Assembly: GCF_002575655.3 (NCBI RefSeq) | Contig: NC_053039.3 | Coordinates: forward strand, 46,625,290-46,689,289 | DNA: 64,000 nt | Direction of reading: 5' to 3' | Origin: Aegilops tauschii subsp. strangulata | Taxonomy: Eukaryota; Streptophyta; Magnoliopsida; Poales; Poaceae | Position numbers and translations under genes: made by a program | Part shown: positions 56,460 to 64,000 of the stretch, in pieces | Layout of the letters: every line of letters starts with the position of its first letter | Numbering within the stretch: position 1 is the stretch's first letter | Notes under the pieces: generated by a model | What the model was told of the DNA's origin: nothing | Databases searched by the model: none | Seen by the model: the letters and a program-made list of their open reading frames with translations, nothing else

Positions 56460-57230
56460 GAGAGATCAGTTAGAAGTTACAGGACAAAAACCACCCGATG
56501 TCCACGTTTACAACAGAAGTGATGGATACTAAGCAATAATATACATGAAAGTAACACACTCAACAACTTAAAATGGCCGATAGTAGAAATTCTTACGAAA
56601 ATAAAGTTTTCTACTTGAAATTCTAGTCGATTATGTAAATTTGAATAATAAAACATAAGAACTCTAAACAATAGAAAGAAATATGATCAGCGAAAGAACA
56701 TGAATTCCCCTGTTAATTTCTTGATTATTACGTTATCGCAAGTGCACAACGAGTTACATTATTTGTGTTTGCAGATGCAAGAATAGAAAAATAAAATAAA
56801 GCATATATGTTTGTTAAACTGTACATATTGTTGTGAAGTTAAACTTACTCGGCATTGTGTCTTACTCGGCATTCTCAATTCTAATAACACACTTAAATTC
56901 TAATAACACACTTAAAATTTGTACATATTGTTGTGAAAATAAATCTAGCTCAGATGGGCCACTGCTATTAGATGGGCCGTGTCTGCGCGTATGCTCGCTG
57001 CATATATATCTCGTTTGCTCCAATCTTCCAACCGGTATCCAACTTCAAATTTTACCCGTGACACGGCATCTCCAACCCGGACCCGAAAATTTCCTCACGC
57101 ATCTGCCCGCATACATCCGGCCTTCCTATTTCTTTTTTAAAAGTCGCATGTTCACATAGCCGCATACATAGAGCACAGACATTCAAATAGCCACATGCAA
57201 TAGTAGTTCAAATTTTAAAAAGTTCAAATG
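56460..57230. other. Intergenic sequence with a short direct repeat
   Basis: TTGTACATATTGTTGTGAA-type sequence recurs about 100 bases apart (near 56820 and 56920), and AATTCTAATAACACACTTAA is tandemly repeated between them. GGCATCTCCAACCCGGACCC (near 57066) could belong to the end of the Harbinger element. No supported gene. Confidence 0.5.
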
Positions 57231-58310
57231 TTACGTTCCAACATTGTTGTCCTCTTTAACCGCCCATAGATGCTTGTGAGTTGCCCGATGCTGAATTTCT
57301 TGATGCATTTGAATAAACTCTTTAAATGTGGACGGATTCTGGTCTGGAAGTTCGATATGATCGCCCACGTTCTCAAATTCTAGAGCTGTGGCAGTATCCT
57401 CACCCTCATCCTTGATGATCATCTAGTGCATGATCACACAACATGTCATCACCTCCCACAAGGCCTTCGGATTCCATTGCTTAGCATGTCCACGGACAAC
57501 TGCAAACAGGCCTGTAGAACTCGAAATGCACTCTCGACATCCTTTCTAGCTGCTTCTTGTCTTTGGGTAAAGTGAAACTTTTTCTGGCCAACTGGGTTAG
57601 AGATGGTGTTGACAAAGATAGCCCACGGAGGATAGATACCGTCAACAAGATAGTAGCCAATGGTGTTCTCATGTCCATTGACAGTAAAGTGGCAAGAAGA
57701 AGCTTTTCATTCAGTTAGCCTCGCAAACAATGGTGATCGTTGTAGCACATTGATGCCATTGTGAGACCCGGGCATGCCAAAGAAAGCATGCCAAATCCAA
57801 AGATCGTGTGATGGAACAGCTTCAAGAATGATGATGGGATTCTTAACATGACCCTGATAATGCCCTTGTAAAGCCTCTAGGTAGTTCTTCCATTTTCAAT
57901 ACATCCAGTCAAGACATCCAGGCAAACCGACCACCCTATCGCTTTTGAGATTGCCTAGGGCCTCTTGGTGTCTGCCACAGTTGGTTCTCTCAGGTACTGA
58001 GGTCAAAACACCTCGGCCACGATAGTTGCAAACCTGACCATGGCAACTACGCAGGTGCTCTCAGACATCCATAGGTATTCGTCCCACGAATCAACGATCA
58101 TGGCATACGCAAGCATCCGGAGTGCGACCGTGCACTTACGATAACCAGAGAACCCAATCGTTCCACGACATCCTTTCTTCAAGATGAAATAGTCATCATA
58201 GGGCCAAACGCCATGGTACAAACAATCGAAGATAGCTTTGCGCATCTAAAAACGCCTGCTGAAATGGTCAGCGAAGAGAGCATTGTGGGCAAAGTAGTCG
58301 TCCATCAGTC
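57231..58310 (-). pseudogene. PIF/Harbinger-type DDE transposase (decayed)
   Basis: Read on the minus strand from about 58310, the order is FADHFSRRF, then YRKCTVALRMLAYAMIVDSW and DEYLWMSESTCVVAMVRFAT. Further on are the region around GMLSLACPGLTMAS, a TVSILRG-like stretch, LPKDKKQLERMSRVHFEF, and finally IQHRATHKHLWAVKED. This order is that of plant Harbinger DDE transposases. Many stops and frameshifts lie between the pieces. The protein cut and moved a DNA transposon. It cannot be made from this copy. Confidence 0.78.
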
Positions 58311-58668
58311 AAATGGCAGTGCGCCCTGTTGCGGTTGATCACCCGATGACCCTTGATCGATCCCTTGAAATTCGGAACATGCTCCTCCGCATGCTCCGCA
58401 TGTTCACTGCATCATCATCACCTCATTCGTGTAGTCCTCCTCTTTGGACGAGCCGTGAGACGACTCAACATATATAGTGCTTGTATATGTACTCCAAATC
58501 AGAATCCATTCCTTAAAAGAAGAAGGGATGATTTTTTTTAGCTCCGATAATTCATCGAACAGTTGCTAGGCATGGTGAATATAGCAGTAGCGGATGGTAC
58601 CTGGCGAGATGGTCAGAGGAGAGGGATTGAACAGCGATGAAGGTGAAGTGGGGTGGAGCCCGGCTAGA
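58311..58668. other. Sequence between Harbinger remnant and element E
   Basis: No supported gene. It may belong to the upstream part of the Harbinger element. CTAGA (58664-58668) is the possible target copy of element E. Confidence 0.4.
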
Positions 58669-60403
58669 TGTTGGGGAATGTAGTAATTTCAAAAAAATTC
58701 CTACGCACACGCAAGATCATGGTGATGCATAGCAACGAGAGGGGAGAGTGTTGTCCATGTACCCTCGTAGACCAAAAGCAGAAGCGTTAGCACAATGCGG
58801 TTGATGTAATCGTACGTCTTCACGATCCGACCGATCCAAGTACCGAACGTACGGCACCTCCGAGTTCAGCACACGTTCAGCTCGATGACGTCCCACGAAC
58901 TCCGATCCAGCAGAGCTTTGCAGGTGAGTTCCGTCAGAACGACGGTGTTGATGATGCTACCAACGCAGGGCTTCGCCTAAGCACCGCTACGATATTACCG
59001 AGGTGGAATATGGTGGAGGGGGGCACCGCACACGGCTAAGAGATCAATGATCAATTGTTGTGTCTCCAAGGGGTGCCCCTTCCCCGTATGTAAAGGAGTG
59101 GAGGAGGGGGAGGGCCGGCCCTCTCTATGGCACGCCCTAGGGGAGTCCTACTCCCACTAGGAGTAGGATTCCCCCTTTCCTAGTAGAACTAGGAGCCCTT
59201 CCAAGTAGTAGGAGTAGGAGAGAAGGAAAGGGAAAAGAGAAGAGAAGGAAGGAGGGGGTGCCGCCCCTCCCCCTAGTCCAATTCGGACTAAGCCTTGGGG
59301 GGCGCGCAGCCACCCCTCTCTCTTTCCCCTAAAGCCCAATAAGGCCCATATACTCCCCGGCGCATTCGCGTAACTCTCCGGTACTCCGAAAATACCCGAA
59401 TCACTCGGAACCTTTCCGAAGTCCGAATATAATCGTCTAATATATCGATCTTTATGCTCGACCATTTCGAGACTCCTCGTCATGTCCCCGGTCTCATCCG
59501 GGACTCCGAACTACCTTCGGTACATCAAAACACATAAACTCATATTACCGATCGTCACAGAACTTTAAGCGTGCGGACCCTACGGGTTCGAGAACTATGT
59601 AGACATGACCGAGACACGTCTCCGGTCAATAACCAATAGCGGAACCTGGATGCACATATTGGCTCCCACATATTTTTGAAGATCTTTATTGGTCAAACCG
59701 CATAACAACATACGTTGTTCCCTTTGTCACGGTATGTTACTTGCCCGAGGTTCGATCGTCGGTATCTCAATACCTAGTTCAATCTCGTTACCGGCAAGTC
59801 TCTTTACTCGTTCCGTAATACATCATCCCGCAACTAACTCATTAGTTACAATGATTGCAAGGCTTATAGTGATGTGTATTACCGAGTGGGCCCAGAGATA
59901 CCTCTCAGACAATCGGAGTGACAAATCCTAATCTCGAAATACGCCAACTCAACAAGTACCTTTGGAGACACCTGTAGAGCACCTTTCTAATCACCCAGTT
60001 ACGTTGTGATGTTTGGTAGCACACAAAGTGTTCCTCCGGTAAACGGGAGTTGCATAATCTCATAGTCATAGGAACATGTATAAGTCATGAAGAAAGCAAT
60101 AGCAACATACCAAACGATCAAGTGCTAAGCTAACGGAATGGGTCAAGTCAATCACATCATTCTTCTAATGATGTGATCCCGTTAATCAAATGACAACTCA
60201 TGTCTATGGCTAGGAAACTTAACCATCTTTGATTCAACGAGCTAGTCAAGTAGAGGCATACTAGTGACACTCTGTTTGTCTATGTATTCACACATGTATC
60301 AAGTTTCCGGTTAATACAATTTTAGCATGAATAATAAACATTTATCATGAAATAAGGAAATAAATAATAACTTTATTATTGCCTCTAGGGCATCTTTCCT
60401 TCA
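58669..60403 (-). repeat. 3' LTR of element E
   Basis: The LTR is about 1,735 bp, from TGTTGGGGAATGTAGTAATT to CATCTTTCCTTCA. The element-sense start reads TGAAGGAAAGATGCCC, so three bases of the usual TGTTGAAGG start seem missing. Confidence 0.92.
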
Positions 60404-60555
60404 GTCTCCCACTTGCACTAGAGTCAATAATCTAGTTCACATCGTCATGTGATTTAACACCAATAGTTCACATCGTCATGTGACCAACACCCAAAGGGTT
60501 TACTAGAGTCAATAATCTAGTTCACATCGCCATGTGATTAATACCCAAAGAGTAC
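60404..60555 (-). repeat. Polypurine tract and short repeats of element E
   Basis: On the minus strand AGTGCAAGTGGGAGAC (60404-60419) abuts the LTR. Behind it, the phrase AGTTCACATCGTCATGTGA occurs three times, and CTAGAGTCAATAATCTAG twice (60419 and 60504). This array is a usual feature of this family. Confidence 0.8.
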
Positions 60556-61515
60556 AAAGGTGTGATCATGTTTTGCTTGTGTGAGAAGTTTAGTCAACGG
60601 GTCTGCCAAATTCAGATCCGTATGTATTTTGCAAATTTCTATGTCAACAATGCTCTGCACGGAGCTACTCTAGTTAATTGCTCCCACTTTCAGTATGTAT
60701 CCAGATTGAGACTTAGAGTTATCTGGATCAGTGTCAAAACTTGCATCAACGTAACCCTTTACGACGAACCTTTTGTCACCTCCATAATCGAGAAACATAT
60801 CCTTATTCCACTAAGGATAATTTTGACCGCTGTCCAGTGATCTACTCCTAGATCACTATTGTACTCCCTTGCTAAACTCAGTGTAGGGTATACAATAGAT
60901 CTGGTACACCGCATGGCATACTTTATAGAACCTATGGCTGAGGCATAGGGAATGACTTTCATTCTCTTTCTATCTTCTGTCGTGGTCGGGTTTTGAGTCT
61001 TACTCAATTTCACACCTTGTAACACAGGCAAGAACTCTTTCTTTGACTGATTCATTTTGAACTTCTTCAAAACTTTACCAAGGTATGTGCTTTGTGAAAG
61101 TCCAATTAAGCGTCTTGATCTATCTCTATAGATCTTGATGCCCAATATGTAAGCAGCTGCACCAAGGTCTTTATTTGAAAAACTCCTTTTAAATACTCCT
61201 TTATGCTTTCCAGAAAATTCTACATTATTTTCGATCAACAATATGTCATTCACATATATTTATCAGAAATGTTGTAGTGCTCCCACTCACTTTCTTGTAA
61301 ATACAGGCTTCACCGCAAGTCTGTATAAAACTATATGCTTTGATCAACTCATCAAAGCGTATATTCCAACTCCGAGATGCTTGCACCAGTCCATAGATGG
61401 ATCGCTGGAGCTTGCACACTTTGTTAGCATCCTTTCGATCGGTAAAACCTTCAGGTTGCATCATATACAACTCTTCTTCCAGAAATCCATTCAGGAATGC
61501 AGTCTTTACATCCAT
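60556..61515 (-). pseudogene. Reverse transcriptase (C-terminal part) and partly deleted RNase H of element E
   Basis: RT pieces are MDVKTAFLNGFLEEELYMMQ (from 61515) and, after a frame break near 61250, LGAAAYILGIKIYRDRSRRL. The catalytic YVDD reads YVND (near 61250). RNase H starts VKGYVDASFDTDPDNSKSQS (about 60700-60760). It then jumps to the terminal part (IHTDLNLADPLTK), so the middle with the other catalytic residues is deleted. Confidence 0.82.
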
Positions 61516-61525
61516 TTGCCAGATT

Positions 61526-62461
61526 TCATAAAATGTGGCAATTTGCTAACATGATTCGGACAGACTTAAGCATCGCTACGAGTGAGAAAATCTCATCGTA
61601 GTCAACACCTTGAACTTTGTCAAAACCTTTTTCGACAAGTCTAGCTTTATTGATTGTAACACTACTATCAGCGTCCGTCTTCCTCTTGAAGGTCCATTCA
61701 TTTTCTATGGCTTGCCGATCATCGGGCAAGTCAACCAAAGTCCACACTTTGTTCTCATACATGGATCCCATCTCAGATTTCATGGCCTCAAGCCATTTGA
61801 CGGAATCTGGGCTCATCATCGCTTCCTCATAGTTCGTAGGTTCGTCATGGTCAAGTAACATGAACTCCAGAATAGGATTACCGTACCACTCTGGTGCAGA
61901 TCTCACTCTGGTTGACCTACGAGGTTTGGTAGTAACTTGATCTGAAGTTACATGATCATCATCATTAGCTTCCTCACTAATTGGTGTAGGAGTCACAGGA
62001 ACAGATTTCTGTGATGAACTACTTTCCAATAAGGGAGCAGGTACAGTTACCTCATCAAGTTCTACTTTCCTCCCACTCACTTCTTTCGAGAGAAACTCCT
62101 TCTCTAGAAAGGATCCATTCTTAGCAACGAATATCTTGCCTTCGGATCTGTGATAGAAGGTGTACCCAACAGTTTCCTTTGGGTATTCTATGAAAACGCA
62201 CTTCTCGGATTTGGGTTCGAGCTTATCAGGTTGAAGCTTTTTCACATAAGCATCGCAGCCCCAAATTTTAAGAAACGACAACTTTGGTTTCTTGCCGAAC
62301 CACAGTTCATAAGGCGTCGTCTCAACGGATTTTGATGGTGCCCTATTTAAAGTGAATGCAGTTGTCTCTAATGCATAACCCCAAAACGATAGTGGTAAAT
62401 CGGTAAGATACATCATAGATCGCACCATATCCAATAAAGTGCGGTTACAACGTTCGGACAC
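61526..62461 (-). pseudogene. Integrase C-terminus and reverse transcriptase start of element E
   Basis: The open frame of 311 codons shows RTLLDMVRSMMYLTDLPLSF, WFGKKPKLSFLKIWGCDAYV, the linker rich in Ser/Pro/Thr, and RT start WLEAMKSEMGSMYENKVWTL. It ends in a frame break before MDVKTAFLNG. The first residues are out of phase with the preceding integrase core by a one-base change in a T run near 62515. Confidence 0.85.
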
Positions 62462-62465
62462 ACCA

Positions 62466-63119
62466 TTATGCTGTGGTGTTCCATGTGGCGTGAGCTCTGA
62501 AACTATTCCACATTGTTTTTAAATGAAGGCCAAACTCGTAACTCAAATATTCTCCTCTACGATCAGATTGTAGAAACTTTATTTTCTTGTTACGATGATT
62601 CTCCACTTCACTCTGAAATTCTTTGAACTTTTCAAATGTTTCAGACTTGTGCTTCATTAAGTAGATATACTCATATCTTCTCAAATCATCTGTGAATGTC
62701 AGAAAATAACTATACCCGCCATGAGCATCAACACTCATTGGACCACATACATCGGTATGTATTATTTCCAACAAGTTAGTAGCTCGTTCCATTGTTCCGG
62801 AGAACGGAGTTTTAGTCATCTTGCCCAAAAGGCACGGTTCGCAGGCATCAAATGATTCATAACCAAGTGATTCCAAAAGTCCATATTTATGGAGTTTCTT
62901 CGTGCGCTTTACACCGATATGACCCAAAGGGCAGTGCCACAAATAAGTTGCACTATCATTATTAACTTTGCATCTTTTGGCTTCAATATTATGAATATGT
63001 GTATCACTACGATCGAGATCCAACAAACTATTTTCATTGGGTGTATGACCATCGAAGGTTTTATTCATGTAAACAGAACAACAATTATTCTTTGACTTAA
63101 ATGAATAACCGTATTTCAA
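62466..63119 (-). pseudogene. Pre-integrase and integrase core of element E
   Basis: The zinc-binding part is LWHCPLGHIGVKRTKKLHKY with CEPCLLGKMTKTPFSG. The catalytic core begins HTDVCGPMSVDAHGGYSYFL and continues FLQSDRRGEYLS. The frame is lost at a T run near 62516-62520 (TTTTTAAATG), so the last catalytic part is out of frame. Confidence 0.85.
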
Positions 63120-64000
63120 TAAACATGATCAAATCATATTCATGCTCAACGCAAACACCAAATAACACTTATTTAGGTTCAACACTAATCCCGAAAGTAT
63201 AGGTAGTGTGTGATGATGATCATCTCAATCTTGGAACCACTTCCAACACACATCGTCACTTCACCCTCAACTAGTCTCTATTTATTCTGTAACTCCTATT
63301 TCGAGTTACTAATTTTTAGCAACAGAACAAGTATCAAATACCCAGGGGCTACTATAAACACTAGTAAGGTACACATCAATAACCTGTATATCAAATATAC
63401 CCTAGTTCACTTTGCCATCCTTCTTATCCACCAAATATTCAGGGCATTTCCGCTTCCAGTTACCATTTCCTTTGCAGTAGAAGCACTCAGTTTCAGGCTT
63501 TAGTCTAGCTTTGGGCTTCTTCACGGAAGTGACAACTTGCTCGCCATTCTACATGAAGTTCCCTTTCTTTCCCTTTTCCCTCTTCTTGAAACTAGTGGTC
63601 TTGTTAATCATTAACACTTGATGCTCTTTCTTGATTTCTACCTTCATCGATTTCATCATCATGAAAAGCTCGGGAATCATTTTCGTCATCCCTTGCATAC
63701 TATAGTTCATCACGAAGTTCTACTAACTTGGTGATGGTGACTAGAGAATTCTGTCAATTACTATCTTATCTGGAAGATTAACTCCCACTTCATTCAAGCG
63801 ATTGTAGTACCCAGACAATCTGAGCACATGCTCACTGCTTGAGCTATTCTCCTCTATCTTTTAGCTATAGAACTTGTTGGAGACTTCATATCTCTCAACT
63901 CGGGTATTTGCTTGAAATATTAACTTCAACTCCCGGAACATCTCATATGGTCCATGATGTTCAAAACGTCTTTGAAGTCCCGATTCTAAGCCGTTAAGCA
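63120..64000 (-). pseudogene. Gag and protease part of element E (broken, runs off the window)
   Basis: On the minus strand the zinc knuckle reads CFYCKGNGNWKRKC (near 63450-63490), so the histidine of CX2CX4HX4C is changed to asparagine. A stop follows GKVN. The gag upstream (63500-64000) matches the gag of element D with several stops. Its start lies outside the window. Confidence 0.8.

Larger units (their letters stand above)
58669..64000 (-). mobile_element. Element E: Angela-like copia retrotransposon (5' end outside window)
   Basis: This is a minus-strand copia. The 3' LTR is 58669-60403, the polypurine tract is next to it, and pol then gag run to the window edge. The domain order (gag, protease, integrase, RT, RNase H) is copia. 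It is the same family as element D, in opposite orientation. Damage in gag, integrase, RT and RNase H makes it inactive. Confidence 0.92.

Noticed and set aside
58669..60403. Reading D and E LTRs as the two LTRs of one large element
   Set aside because: They are in opposite orientation, and each has its own primer site or polypurine tract on the wrong side for such a pairing.

Overview
The window looks like chromosomal DNA of a Triticeae grass (wheat, Aegilops, barley or rye group). The evidence is dense nesting of LTR retrotransposons, LTRs resembling Angela/BARE copia and Fatima- and Sabrina-like gypsy families, Stowaway MITEs, a CACTA end with many short subterminal repeats, and a few intron-bearing plant genes on small islands. 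Family names come from memory of Triticeae repeats and are tentative. Clade and superfamily calls rest on visible protein motifs, primer sites and target-site duplications.

Left part (1-29189), a three-level nest. Element C (gypsy, Athila-like gag-protease, no polymerase, minus strand) has its left LTR broken at 21315 by element A (plus-strand Tekay/Del-type chromovirus, about 3.7 kb LTRs, 5' end outside the window). A's gag is broken at 2376 by element B (minus strand, 11.5 kb, 4.2 kb LTRs, about 3.1 kb internal region with no recognisable protein), with a CTAGG duplication. A and B share LTR ends, a tRNA-Met-type primer site, the first stretch of leader and the sequence next to the polypurine tract, so they look like a coding and a non-coding member of one retrotransposition partnership.

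Middle part (29190-42643). A decayed B3-domain gene with an internal exon/intron duplication carries a 4.15 kb gypsy solo LTR (duplication CCACA) and a Stowaway MITE in only one of its duplicated halves. A 45-bp tandem array follows, then a plus-strand Angela-like copia (D). D holds a second solo LTR (duplication TTAAT) in its gag and ends abruptly in early pol.

Gene island (about 43.4-57 kb). It holds a small four-helix membrane protein gene with one intron (minus), a 53-bp tandem array, and the 3' end of a wall-associated-type kinase gene cut off at a CACTA terminus. These are followed by a 5'-truncated LINE with a 12-bp duplication, a long non-coding stretch built from diverged repeated modules, and a MATH-BTB gene (minus) whose last ~40 codons are pushed out of frame. 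A decayed PIF/Harbinger transposase lies beyond.

Right end (58669-64000). A minus-strand Angela-like copia (E) runs off the window with its 3' LTR, polypurine tract and damaged pol and gag.

Only two loci look like possible host protein genes: the membrane protein and the MATH-BTB gene. Almost everything else is transposable-element sequence or gene debris. No tRNA, rRNA or CRISPR locus was found.
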